Assembly (NCBI RefSeq): GCF_019748365.1
Contig: NZ_JAIEPN010000025.1
Span: forward strand, 1-38,714
Direction of reading: 5' to 3'
Length of the DNA: 38,714 bases
Source: Novosphingobium sp.
Lineage (GTDB): Bacteria > Pseudomonadota > Alphaproteobacteria > Sphingomonadales > Sphingomonadaceae
Positions within the stretch are counted from its first letter, which is position 1. Each line of letters begins with the position of its first letter. The notes under the pieces are model-generated. The model ran no database searches. It was not told the DNA's origin and worked only from the letters and a program-made list of their open reading frames with translations. Positions 1 to 7,918 of this stretch are shown here, piece by piece. The position numbers and the translations under genes are program-made.

Positions 1-252
1 GACGAAGCGGCGATCAAGGCCGCGCACGAGCAGTTCGACTTCCTCGAGATCGTGGTGCGCGACGAGGACTACAAGACGGGCAAGCGCCAGCACGAGGCGC
101 TGCAGAGCGGCCTGATGAAGGACGTGCTGTTCGGCCGCAACGAGCGCGGCGGCCAGGTGTTCCACACCTGGGCGGCCAAGCTGCTTGAGGCGAGCGACGA
201 CGAGCTGGTCGAGATGTTCGCCCGCGAGGCACAGCGCGAAGCGGCGGAATGA
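1..252 (+). CDS. Rieske ring-hydroxylating oxygenase alpha subunit, C-terminal end (partial)
   Basis: The frame is open from the first base of the window and stops at TGA 250-252, leaving the last 83 residues of a protein whose start lies upstream. The tail contains VVRDEDYKTGKRQ followed by SGLMKDVLFGRNE and FHTW, which resembles the C-terminal end of the catalytic domain of Rieske non-heme iron oxygenase alpha subunits. In those proteins an [RE]DEDY..G..Q segment precedes a FGRNE.....FH segment. None of the Rieske or mononuclear-iron ligands fall inside the visible part, so the assignment rests on tail similarity only. The next gene starts 77 bases later on the same strand, so co-transcription is possible. 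A different SRPBCC-fold protein is the alternative. Confidence 0.55.
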   Translation, partial: DEAAIKAAHEQFDFLEIVVRDEDYKTGKRQHEALQSGLMKDVLFGRNERGGQVFHTWAAKLLEASDDELVEMFAREAQREAAE

Positions 253-329
253 TCCTCAAGGCTGCGGCGTGATTGCGCTGCAGCCTGCAGAGGCATAGGC
301 TGAGCCTCCCGGGGCGAGGGAGGGATATC

Positions 330-2114
330 ATGCGCATGTATAGGGTGCTGGCACTGGCCTTGCTGGCGGGCGGAGCGGCGACGGCGGCGACGACGTTGCA
401 CCGCGCACCGTCGGGCGATGCGGCAGCCTTGGCCATGCTCGATCCCTCAAGGCTGGCGGCAGCGGCTTGCGCGGAAAAGGCGCGGGCGGGCACGCCGATC
501 CTGCTGCTGCGGCTCAAGCAGGCGGCCTCGCTGATGGGGCCGGTGGTTCCGGGCACGTTCCCGCTCTATGGCGGGGTGCCGCGTTCGGCGCTGGAGCCAG
601 GCGGGCTGACCGCCGAGGCGCGGCCCTGGTTCGATCAGGGCATCGAGATGGCCTACAACTTCAACCATGCCGCCGCGATCGCCTCGTTCCGCAAGGCGCA
701 GGCGCTCGCGCCCGGGTGCGCGCTGTGCTTCTGGGGTGAGGCGCTGGTGCAGGGGCCCAATATCAACGCGCCGATGGAGGCCAAGGCGCTGGCGCCGACG
801 CTGACTGCGCTGGAGAAGGCGCAGGCATTGGCGGGCAAGGCAACGCCGCTGGACCGGGCGCTGATTGCGGCGCTGGCGGCGCGCTATTCGGCTGACCTCA
901 AGGCGGACCGCGCGGCGATGGATGCGGCCTATGCCGATGCGATGCTGGGCCTTGCCGCGGCGCATCCGGGCAATGACGAGATCGCGGTGCTGGCCGCCGA
1001 GGCCGCGATGGACACGAGCCCGTGGAACTACTGGCAGCCGGGCCGCAGCGAACCGCGGGCGCGGATCGACAAGGCGGTGGCGCTGGTCGAGGACGTGCTT
1101 GGGCGGCATCCGGGGCACCAGCAGGCCGCGCACCTCTATATCCACCTGATGGAGAATTACGTCAGCCCCGAGCGCGCCGAGAAAGCGGCGGATGCGCTGG
1201 CGATGGGGGCGATGCCCGAGGCGGGGCACCTCGTCCACATGCCGGGGCACATCTATTACCGGATCGGGCGCTACAAGGATTCGATCCGGGCCAATGTGGC
1301 GGCGGCGAAATCGGACGAGGCCTATCTGGCGCGAGTGCCGGATGATGGCCTCTATCGCTATGGCTACTATCCGCACAACGTCCACTTCATCGTTACGTCT
1401 GCGCAGCAGGCGGGCGATCTGGGGCTGGCGGTGGCGCAGGCGCGCAAGCTGATGCGGATCATCCCTTCGGACAAGGCGGTGGAACTGGGCTGGGTGCAGG
1501 CGGTGGTCGCCGCGCCTTCATTTGCTTTTGCGCAAGGGGGGAGCCCGGCGCAGATCCTTGGCCTGCCGAAGCCCGATGCGCGCCTGCCCTATGTGCGGGC
1601 GATGTGGCACTATGCGCGCGGGGTAGCCTTTGCGCGACTGAACCGGCCCGCAGCGCTGGAGGCGGAGCTGGCGGCGATGGACAAGCTGACAGCCGATCCG
1701 GGGATCAAGGCGCTGGAGGGCCAGGGCGTGCCGGGGACGGACCTCATCCATCTGGCGCAGCATGTGATGCGCGGGCGCATGGCCTATGCGCAGGGGCAGT
1801 TTGCCGCGGCGGCGGAGCATTACCGGCAGGCGCAGGCGATCGAGGGGACGATCCCCTATCAGGAGCCGCCTTACTGGTACTACCCGGTGGGCCAATCGCT
1901 GGGTGCGGCGCTGCTGGCGGGCGGCAAGGCGGCGGAGGCGCGCGAGGCGTTTCAGCAGGCGCTGCTGGTCGCGCCGGGGAACGGCTGGGCGCTGTGGGGC
2001 CTGGCGCAGAGCGAGGCCGCGCTGGGGCACAAGCTGGAAGCGCGCGCGGCGGAGGCGGCGCTGGGCCGCGCGTGGCTGGGGGATCGGCGGTTGCTGCGGC
2101 TGGACAGGCTTTAA
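330..2114 (+). CDS. Exported tetratricopeptide-repeat protein
   Basis: A 594-residue protein. The ATG at 330 is preceded by a purine-rich GAGGGAGGGA ribosome-binding site at 316-325, better than the in-frame codon 57 bases upstream. The N-terminus MRMYRVLALALLAGGAATAA reads as a signal peptide, so the protein is probably periplasmic. Helix-turn-helix repeats of TPR type are visible around residues 90-140 (AYNFNHAAAIASFRKAQALAPG), 235-310 and 470-570 (GKAAEAREAFQQALLVAPGNGWALWGLAQSEAALG). Conserved-looking HMPGHIYYRIGRYKDSI and YPHNVHFI segments match a TPR family often seen in sphingomonads whose function I do not know. TPR domains usually mediate protein binding; no catalytic domain is evident. 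It ends before an inverted REP pair. Confidence 0.75.
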   Translation: MRMYRVLALALLAGGAATAATTLHRAPSGDAAALAMLDPSRLAAAACAEKARAGTPILLLRLKQAASLMGPVVPGTFPLYGGVPRSALEPGGLTAEARPWFDQGIEMAYNFNHAAAIASFRKAQALAPGCALCFWGEALVQGPNINAPMEAKALAPTLTALEKAQALAGKATPLDRALIAALAARYSADLKADRAAMDAAYADAMLGLAAAHPGNDEIAVLAAEAAMDTSPWNYWQPGRSEPRARIDKAVALVEDVLGRHPGHQQAAHLYIHLMENYVSPERAEKAADALAMGAMPEAGHLVHMPGHIYYRIGRYKDSIRANVAAAKSDEAYLARVPDDGLYRYGYYPHNVHFIVTSAQQAGDLGLAVAQARKLMRIIPSDKAVELGWVQAVVAAPSFAFAQGGSPAQILGLPKPDARLPYVRAMWHYARGVAFARLNRPAALEAELAAMDKLTADPGIKALEGQGVPGTDLIHLAQHVMRGRMAYAQGQFAAAAEHYRQAQAIEGTIPYQEPPYWYYPVGQSLGAALLAGGKAAEAREAFQQALLVAPGNGWALWGLAQSEAALGHKLEARAAEAALGRAWLGDRRLLRLDRL

Positions 2115-2133
2115 GCCATGCTCACGACAAATG

Positions 2134-2228
2134 CTTCGTCACCCCCGCGAAGGCGGGGGTCCAGGGCGTCCATGCGCTGGCCTTGCACCGTGCCGCTCTG
2201 GATTCCCGCCTTCGCGGGAATGACGAAG
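2134..2228. repeat. Inverted REP pair (BIME-like)
   Basis: Two 31-bp copies of a palindromic repeat face each other at 2134-2164 and 2198-2228, separated by 33 bp. Each is itself a hairpin with a CCCGC/GCGGG core. The copies differ by CC/GG versus TT/AA at paired stem positions, so base pairing is retained in both. The pair lies between the convergent TPR and acdS genes, where it could act as a transcription end or mRNA stabiliser. Confidence 0.85.
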
Positions 2229-2266
2229 TGTTTTGGGCTTAGTTCGGTGTTTGGGCCAGCTCGTTC

Positions 2267-3286
2267 CTAACCGTCCTTGTAGTAGTAGCTGTAGCCGTTG
2301 ATCGCGGGCGCGCCGCCGAGGTGGGCGTAGAGGACGCGGGCTCCCTCGGGGAAGAAGCCCTTGCGCGTGAGGTCGATCATGCCCTGCATCGACTTGCCCT
2401 CGTAGACCGGGTCGGTGATCATCGCTTCGGTGCGGGCGGCGAGGCGGACGGCGTCGTTGGTCTCGTCGGAAGGGACGCCGTAGGCCGGGTAGGCGTAGTC
2501 CGGATTGATGACGATCTCGTCCTCCCGGATCGTGCGGCCGAGACCGACCAATTCGGCGGTGTTGTCGACGATCATGCGGACCTGCGCGCGGGTCTGCTCG
2601 AGCGTGCCCGAGGCGTCGATGCCGATGACAGTGTGAGCGCGGTCTTGCGCCGCGAAGCCGACGATCATGCCGCCTTGCGTGGAGCCGGTGACGACGCAGA
2701 CGACGATGTAATCGAATTTGAAGCCAAGCTCGGCCTCCTGCGCGGCGACTTCTTCCGCGAAGCCGACATAGCCCAATGCGCCGAACTTGTGGACCGAGGC
2801 GCCGGCAGGGATCGGATAGGGCTTGCCGCCCGCCGCCTTGACGCTTTCGATGGCGTCTTCCCAGCTCTGGCGGATGCCGATGTCGAAGCCATCATCGACG
2901 AGGCGGCTGTCCGCACCCATCAGGCGGGTGAGCAGGATATTGCCGACGCGGTCGTAGACGGCGTCGTAATGCGGGACCCACTTTTCCTGCACGACGACGC
3001 ACTTCATGCCGAGCTTGGCGGCAGTGGCGGCGACCATGCGGGTGTGGTTCGATTGCACGCCCCCGATGGAGACGAGCGTGTCCGCGCCCGAGGCGATGGC
3101 ATCGGGGACGATGTATTCGAGCTTGCGCAGCTTGTTGCCGCCGAAGGCGAGGCCGGAGTTGCAATCATCGCGCTTGGCCCAGATTTCGACCTTGCCGCCC
3201 AGCGCCTCGCTAAGGCGGGGCAGGCGCTCGATGGGGGTGGGTCCATAAGTGAGCGGGTAGCGTTCGAACTTGGCGAGGAGGGACAT
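2267..3286 (-). CDS. acdS: 1-aminocyclopropane-1-carboxylate (ACC) deaminase
   Basis: A 339-residue PLP enzyme converting ACC to 2-oxobutyrate and ammonia. Family length is about 338. The PLP lysine is K52 in [12 protein letters not shown], and [12 protein letters not shown] supplies the carboxylate-binding serine. [15 protein letters not shown] carries Y295 and E296, and [12 protein letters not shown] carries L323. These align with Y294, E295 and L322 of Pseudomonas ACC deaminase (offset of one). Glu and Leu at the last two positions separate true ACC deaminases from D-cysteine desulfhydrases, which have Ser and Thr there. The start at 3286 was chosen because family members begin at this point; a longer in-frame extension exists but shows no similarity. 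It is transcribed divergently from an Lrp-type regulator, the known acdS/acdR layout. Confidence 0.93.
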   Translation of the reverse strand: MSLLAKFERYPLTYGPTPIERLPRLSEALGGKVEIWAKRDDCNSGLAFGGNKLRKLEYIVPDAIASGADTLVSIGGVQSNHTRMVAATAAKLGMKCVVVQEKWVPHYDAVYDRVGNILLTRLMGADSRLVDDGFDIGIRQSWEDAIESVKAAGGKPYPIPAGASVHKFGALGYVGFAEEVAAQEAELGFKFDYIVVCVVTGSTQGGMIVGFAAQDRAHTVIGIDASGTLEQTRAQVRMIVDNTAELVGLGRTIREDEIVINPDYAYPAYGVPSDETNDAVRLAARTEAMITDPVYEGKSMQGMIDLTRKGFFPEGARVLYAHLGGAPAINGYSYYYKDG

Positions 3287-3315
3287 GGCGGCTCCGGCAT
3301 GCGGTTGATTCGTGG

Positions 3316-3413
3316 CGGAAGATAATCGGAACTGCGTGGAAGGTGCTTGCAAAGTTGGCGACCTTGGAAGCGTATTTCGGGTGAAATGGCGCTTCTATTT
3401 CCGTATTCTTCCG
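3316..3413. promoter_or_regulatory. acdS/acdR-like divergent control region with nested dyads
   Basis: The 142-bp gap between the divergent genes holds two layered inverted repeats. The inner one, at 3367-3395, has arms GAAGCG/CGCTTC around a second dyad ATTTC-GGGT-GAAAT. The outer one pairs CGGAAGATAATCGGAA (3316-3331) with TTCCGTATTCTTCCG (3399-3413). Lrp-family proteins bind spaced dyads as octamers, so these are candidate sites for the adjacent regulator. Function is inferred; only the repeats are seen. Confidence 0.5.
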
Positions 3414-3428
3414 CTAGATATGTAATCC

Positions 3429-3902
3429 ATGAAAGAACCTTCCATTGAGCTGGACCGGATCGACCGCAACCTGTTGCGCTTGCTGCAGGCGGACGGGCGG
3501 CGCTCCAACGCGGAACTCGCCGACGCCGCGAACATCAGCGCGGCGACCTGCCACCGGCGCGTGGCGCGGCTGGTGGAGGCGGGTGCGATCACCGGATTTC
3601 GCGGGTTCGTCGATCCGGGCGTGGTTGGGCTTGGCACGCTGGTGATGGTGGGCGTGGTGCTCGATCGTTCGACGCCGGAGAGCTTTGCCGCGTTCGAGGG
3701 CGCGGTCTTGGGGATGAAGGAAGTACTCGACTGCAATCTGGTGGCGGGGGACTTTGATTACCTGCTCAAGATCCGCGTGCGCGATATTGCCGATTTCAAC
3801 GCGCTGCACGGCCAGCGGCTGCTGACCCTGCCGGGCGTGCGGCAGACGCGGACGTTCTTCGTGATGAAGGAAGTGAAGGAGAATGCGCCGCTGGGGTTTT
3901 GA
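3429..3902 (+). CDS. Lrp/AsnC-family transcriptional regulator, AcdR-like
   Basis: A 157-residue protein with the Lrp layout. An N-terminal winged helix-turn-helix (LDRIDRNLLRLLQADGRRSNAELADAANISAATCHRRVARLVEAG, about residues 8-52) is followed by a RAM/AsnC ligand domain (about 65-150) containing VAGDFDYLLKIRV and LPGVRQTRTFFVMKEVKE. Its gene is divergent from acdS with 142 bp between starts, as for AcdR, the Lrp-type activator of acdS in Pseudomonas and other proteobacteria. By analogy it would sense ACC or a related amino acid and control acdS, and perhaps the downstream permease. The position supports the role; the ligand is not known. Confidence 0.85.
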   Translation: MKEPSIELDRIDRNLLRLLQADGRRSNAELADAANISAATCHRRVARLVEAGAITGFRGFVDPGVVGLGTLVMVGVVLDRSTPESFAAFEGAVLGMKEVLDCNLVAGDFDYLLKIRVRDIADFNALHGQRLLTLPGVRQTRTFFVMKEVKENAPLGF

Positions 3903-3922
3903 GGGGTGTGTGCTTCACCGCC

Positions 3923-4003
3923 CTGGATTCCCGCCTCCGCGGGAATGACGAAGGCTCGGGGGAACCTTCCTTGTTCGTCATTCCCGCGGAGGCGGGAATC
4001 CAG
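3923..4003. repeat. Inverted REP pair (BIME-like)
   Basis: Copies at 3923-3953 and 3974-4003 belong to the same repeat family as those at 2134-2228, again in inverted orientation, here separated by 20 bp. The hairpin tip carries CTCC/GGAG instead of CTTC/GAAG, another paired change. The pair lies between the Lrp gene and the permease gene and probably separates or attenuates their transcripts. Confidence 0.85.
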
Positions 4004-4050
4004 AGCAGGGCCACACGGCATTTGACAGCACCGTAGCGCCGCTTATCCCT

Positions 4051-5454
4051 ATGGTGGGTCAGACAAAGGGGAATGGCGTGGGCGCAGTGGGGATCGCAGA
4101 GGCAGGTGGCGGCGTGGAGCTCAGCCGGACGCTGCTGCCGCGGCACGTTTCGATGATCGCGATTGGCGGGATCATCGGCGCGGGGCTGTTTGTCGGTTCC
4201 TCCACCACGATTTCGCTGACCGGGCCGGCGGCGGTGATTTCCTATCTGATCGCGGGGCTCCTGATCCTGCTGGTGATGCGGATGATCGCCGAGATGGCCA
4301 TCGTGCTCGAAGGCGTGCGGACCTTTCCCGATTTCGCGCGGGCGGGTCTAGGCCACCTCGCCGGGTTTCTTTCGGGCTGGCTCTACTGGTATTTCTGGGT
4401 CGTGGTCGTGGCGGTGGAGGCGATTGCCGGGGCCAAGATCATCGGCGGCTGGCTGCCGGGCGTGCCGGAATGGGCGATCGGCGCCGGGCTGACCGCGCTG
4501 ATGACGGGCGTGAACCTGATGTCCACGCGCAGCTACGGCGAGTTCGAGTTCTGGTTCTCCTCGATCAAGGTCGCCGCGATCCTCGTGTTCAGCCTGATCT
4601 GCGCGCTATGGGTCTTCGGCATTACCGCGCCGCAGGGCTTTTCCATCGGCAACCTGACCGCGCATGGCGGCTTTGCACCGCATGGCTGGGGGCCGGTGCT
4701 TGCCGGCGTCGCTTCCACCATCTTCTCGCTCTGCGGGGCGGAAATCGCGACGATTGCGGCGGCGGAATCGCCTGATCCCGCCAAGGTCATCGCGCGGATG
4801 ACCGTCTCGGTCGCGCTGCGCATCGTGATCTTCTACGTGCTCGCCATCGGGCTGATCGTCGCGGTGGTGCCGTGGACGCAGATCGTTCCGGGCCATTCGC
4901 CCTTCGCGACGACGCTGGCCGCCATGCACATCCCGGGCGGCGAGACGATCATGAGCGCGGTGGTGCTCGTCGCGGTGCTTTCGTGCCTCAACAGCGGGCT
5001 CTACGTGACGAGCCGCGCGCTGTTCGGCCTTGCGCGGTTTGGCGATGCGCCGGACTGGCTGGTGCACGTGAACGCGCGCGGGGTGCCGGCGCGGGCAATC
5101 ATTGCCGCCAGCCTGTTTGCCTATGGTGCCCTCGCCGCGCAGTGGCTTTCGCCGGGGACGGTGTTCAGCTTCCTCGTCAATTCCTCAGGCGTGACGATGA
5201 TCCTGCTCTACGGGCTGGTGGGCATCGCGCAGCTGAAGGAGCGGACGCGGATGGAGCGCGAGGCGCCGGAGCGGCTGACGCTCAAGATGTGGTTCCATCC
5301 CTTCGGCACGCTGACGGCGCTGGCGGCGATGCTGGCGGTGCTGGTGTTCATGGGGCTGCAGCCGGACCTGGCGAGCCAGCTCTGGATGAGCCTGCTGGTC
5401 GCGGGGCTGTTTGCGGCGGCATTCTGGCTGCTGCGGACGGGGAAGCGCGCCTGA
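4051..5454 (+). CDS. Amino-acid permease (APC superfamily)
   Basis: A 467-residue inner-membrane transporter with about 12 hydrophobic segments. The first one carries the APC signature GGIIGAGLFVGSS (about residues 38-50), the helix-1 unwound substrate-binding region. A long cytoplasmic loop with LMSTRSYGEFEFWFSSIKV and a late SRALFGLARFG motif are typical of the GabP/AnsP amino-acid permease group. The ATG at 4051 lacks an obvious ribosome-binding site; the in-frame GTG at 4078, preceded by AAGGGG, may be the true start. The gene overlaps or abuts the CoA-transferase gene that follows. Its place after acdS and the Lrp gene suggests uptake of an amino acid such as ACC, but specificity cannot be read from sequence. 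Confidence 0.85.
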   Translation: MVGQTKGNGVGAVGIAEAGGGVELSRTLLPRHVSMIAIGGIIGAGLFVGSSTTISLTGPAAVISYLIAGLLILLVMRMIAEMAIVLEGVRTFPDFARAGLGHLAGFLSGWLYWYFWVVVVAVEAIAGAKIIGGWLPGVPEWAIGAGLTALMTGVNLMSTRSYGEFEFWFSSIKVAAILVFSLICALWVFGITAPQGFSIGNLTAHGGFAPHGWGPVLAGVASTIFSLCGAEIATIAAAESPDPAKVIARMTVSVALRIVIFYVLAIGLIVAVVPWTQIVPGHSPFATTLAAMHIPGGETIMSAVVLVAVLSCLNSGLYVTSRALFGLARFGDAPDWLVHVNARGVPARAIIAASLFAYGALAAQWLSPGTVFSFLVNSSGVTMILLYGLVGIAQLKERTRMEREAPERLTLKMWFHPFGTLTALAAMLAVLVFMGLQPDLASQLWMSLLVAGLFAAAFWLLRTGKRA

Positions 5455-5455
5455 T

Positions 5456-6766
5456 ATGCCGGAGGTGGTGACCGCAGAGGAAGCCGCCGCGCTCGTCAAG
5501 AGCGGCATGTGGCTTGATTACGGGTTCGGCGCGACGCAGACCGAGGCATTCGACAAGGCGCTTGCCAGCCGGGTGCACGAGCTATCGGGCGTAAAGGTCC
5601 GCAGCTGCCTGACGACCCGGCCGCGCGCATTTCAGGAAGCCGATCCGGAAGGCGCGCATATGCTTTCGGCGAGCTGGCATTTCAGCGGATACGACCGGCG
5701 GCAATTCGATGCGGGGCGCTGCACCTATGTTCCGCTCAATCTGGGCGAGTGGCCCGATCTCTATCGCCGCTTTGTGGAGCGCGTGGATATCGCGGTGTTC
5801 CAGGTCTGCCAGAAGGATGCGGACGGGAATTACAACTTCTCGATTTCTGCGTCCTACCTGCGTTCGCTGGTCGAGAAAGCGGACGTGGTGATCGTCGAGG
5901 TCAATCCGGCGCTGCCTTATAGCTTCGGCCCGGATAACGCGGTGCACGAGAGCGAAGTGGACTTCGTGATCGAGGTGCCCGCCCTTCCCGCGCCCGAATT
6001 GCCGAGCGCGACCTCGAGCGAAGTCGACCTCGCCATCGCGCGGCTGGTGGCGGCGGAAATCCGTGATGGCGATTGCCTGCAATTGGGCATCGGCGGGCTG
6101 CCCAATGCGGTGGGCCGCGCGATTGCCGAGGCAGGGGTGAAGGACCTTGGCGTCCACACCGAAATGATGGTCGAGGGGCTGGTCGAGCTGGTGAAGACGG
6201 GCGCGGCAAACGGCGCGCGCAAGCAGATCGATGTGGAGCAGGCGGTCTATGCCTTCGCGATCGGGACGGCGGACATCTATGCCGCGCTGGATCGCAACCC
6301 GGCCTTCATGGCGCGGCAGGTGGACTATACGAACCTGCCCAGGACGGTAGCGCGCAACGACAACGTGTTCTCGGTCAACAGCACCGGGCAGATGGACTTG
6401 CAGGGGCAGGCGGCATCGGAAGCGGACGGCTACCGGCACTTCAGCGGGACCGGCGGTCAGCTCGGCTTCGTGCGGGCGGCTTACGAATCCGAAGGCGGGC
6501 GCGGCTTTCTGTGCATGCCATCGACCTACGAGAAGCACGGGGTGCGCAAGAGCCGCGTGGTGGCGGGCCTCGCGCCGGGGACGATCGTGACCGTGCCGCG
6601 CACCGATGTGATGTATGTGGCGACCGAGTACGGCATGGTCTGCCTCAAGGGCCTGCCGGTGGCCGAGCGGGCCAAGGCGATGATTTCGATCGCGCACCCG
6701 GATTTCCGCGAGGAACTGGAGCGCGAGGCTTATGCCAACGGGTTGATCCCGAAGCATTATTTCTGA
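5456..6766 (+). CDS. Acetyl-CoA hydrolase/transferase family CoA-transferase
   Basis: A 436-residue family I CoA-transferase of the acetyl-CoA hydrolase / 4-hydroxybutyrate CoA-transferase group. Visible motifs are LGIGGLPNAV, then GVHTEMMVEG, whose Glu is the expected catalytic residue forming the glutamyl-CoA thioester. The late FSGTGGQLGFVRAA loop normally reads GGQxDF, and here the Asp is Gly. The ATG at 5456 lies one base after the permease stop (TGATATG), so translation is coupled and the two proteins probably act together. It would move CoA between an acyl-CoA and a carboxylic acid. The substrate is unknown; 2-oxobutyrate-derived propionate is one possibility given the nearby acdS. Confidence 0.82.
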   Translation: MPEVVTAEEAAALVKSGMWLDYGFGATQTEAFDKALASRVHELSGVKVRSCLTTRPRAFQEADPEGAHMLSASWHFSGYDRRQFDAGRCTYVPLNLGEWPDLYRRFVERVDIAVFQVCQKDADGNYNFSISASYLRSLVEKADVVIVEVNPALPYSFGPDNAVHESEVDFVIEVPALPAPELPSATSSEVDLAIARLVAAEIRDGDCLQLGIGGLPNAVGRAIAEAGVKDLGVHTEMMVEGLVELVKTGAANGARKQIDVEQAVYAFAIGTADIYAALDRNPAFMARQVDYTNLPRTVARNDNVFSVNSTGQMDLQGQAASEADGYRHFSGTGGQLGFVRAAYESEGGRGFLCMPSTYEKHGVRKSRVVAGLAPGTIVTVPRTDVMYVATEYGMVCLKGLPVAERAKAMISIAHPDFREELEREAYANGLIPKHYF

Positions 6767-6769
6767 GCC

Positions 6770-7348
6770 ATGAAAACCGTATTCACATGGTTGGGCCTGA
6801 TCGTGCTGGGCCTTGCGTTGGGGATCGGCCTTGCCGTCTGGCAGATCCGGAGCAGCGGGCTTGGCAACGATGTGCGCGTGGGGCCGTGGAGCACCGGGCG
6901 CGACGTGGGCACAGCGAATGCCGACATCAAGACCCGCGCGATTGTCGCGCTGCGCGGGCTGCTGGCGCTCCCGGCGCGGGAGGCGCGCTATTTCACCGCG
7001 GCGACCGACAGTGCCGGTGCGCCGCTTTCCGGCAAATGCCGCTATGCGCTGAGCGGCGGTGCCATCGAGGCGCGCTGGTGGAGCGTGACGCTCTATGATC
7101 GCGGCGGCTGGCTGATTGCCAATCGGTGGAACCGGCATTCGGTCGGCAGCGCCCGCATTCCGGCGGGCGAGACGGACAAATGGACGGTGCTGATCGGGCC
7201 GGATGAACAGCCCGGACTGTGGATACCGACGGGCGGCGATGGTCCGTTCGAGCTGACGCTGCGCGCCTATCGTCCGCAGGGGTTGATGGCGCGCGATCCG
7301 GCGCGGATCAGCTTGCCGACGATCACGAGGCGGGAGTGCCGCCCATGA
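6770..7348 (+). CDS. DUF1214-domain membrane-anchored protein
   Basis: A 192-residue protein beginning three bases after the CoA-transferase stop. Residues 5-27 form one hydrophobic segment (signal anchor). The rest matches the DUF1214 pattern: YDRGGWLIANRWNRHSVGS, a WTVLIGPDEQPGLWIPTGGDGPFELTLRAYRP segment, and the MARDPARISLPTI end. DUF1214 is normally found fused to or beside DUF1254, and the next gene is DUF1254. The pair is common in sphingomonads and other proteobacteria; biochemical function is not established. A periplasmic or cell-envelope location is inferred from the anchor. Confidence 0.75.
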   Translation: MKTVFTWLGLIVLGLALGIGLAVWQIRSSGLGNDVRVGPWSTGRDVGTANADIKTRAIVALRGLLALPAREARYFTAATDSAGAPLSGKCRYALSGGAIEARWWSVTLYDRGGWLIANRWNRHSVGSARIPAGETDKWTVLIGPDEQPGLWIPTGGDGPFELTLRAYRPQGLMARDPARISLPTITRRECRP

Positions 7349-7869
7349 TGCGCAGGCTCGCTCCGCTGCTGGTTGTCGCGTCGGCTGCCTTGGGCAGCTA
7401 CTACGCCACGCTTGCTGCCACGCCCTATGCCCTGATGCGGCTGGCAGAGGCGAAGCTGACGAAAACCGCGCCGGTCAATCATTTCACCCACACGCCGCCG
7501 GTACGCGCAGACCGGCAGTTCGTGGTGCGGCCGAGCCCCGATCTGCTCTATTCGGTGTGCCCCTACGACCTGAGCGCTGGGCCGCTGGAAGTGACCGCCG
7601 TGCCGGTGCCGGGGCGCTACAGCTCGATCAGCGTGTTCGATGCACGGACAGACAATGCCTTCGTTCGCAACGACGAGGAGATGGCGGGGAAGCCGATGCG
7701 GGTGGTGCTGGCGCTGGAGGGGCAGGCTGTCCCGGCGGGGGCCGAGACTGTGCGAGTGCGCTATCCGACGGGGATCGTGCTGCAGCGCGTGCTGCTGGCC
7801 GATCCATCGGAGGCGGCCGCGGTCGATCCGATCCGCCGCAAGGCGCAATGCAGGACGCTGGCCCAGTAG
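7345..7869 (+). CDS. DUF1254-domain protein
   Basis: A 174-residue protein whose ATG (7345) overlaps the preceding stop in an ATGA junction. An N-terminal hydrophobic stretch (residues 5-25) looks like a signal peptide or anchor. The body resembles DUF1254: VVRPSPDLLYSVCPYDLSAGPLEVTAVPVPGRYSSISVFDARTDN. It is the expected partner of the DUF1214 protein, here as two separate short proteins rather than one long fusion. Function unknown. Confidence 0.75.
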   Translation: MMRRLAPLLVVASAALGSYYATLAATPYALMRLAEAKLTKTAPVNHFTHTPPVRADRQFVVRPSPDLLYSVCPYDLSAGPLEVTAVPVPGRYSSISVFDARTDNAFVRNDEEMAGKPMRVVLALEGQAVPAGAETVRVRYPTGIVLQRVLLADPSEAAAVDPIRRKAQCRTLAQ

Positions 7870-7872
7870 AAC

Positions 7873-7911
7873 GGCGCGATCCCCCCGGCCCTCCTCCGAA
7901 GGGACCGCGCC
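7873..7911. terminator. Possible bidirectional terminator hairpin
   Basis: Between the convergent DUF1254 and ene-reductase genes, GGCGCG-A-TCCC can pair with GGGA-C-CGCGCC (10 pairs with one A/C mismatch and a loop of about 17 bases). There is no clear T-tract, so the call is weak and rests on position. Confidence 0.4.
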
Positions 7912-7918
7912 TTGCGCC

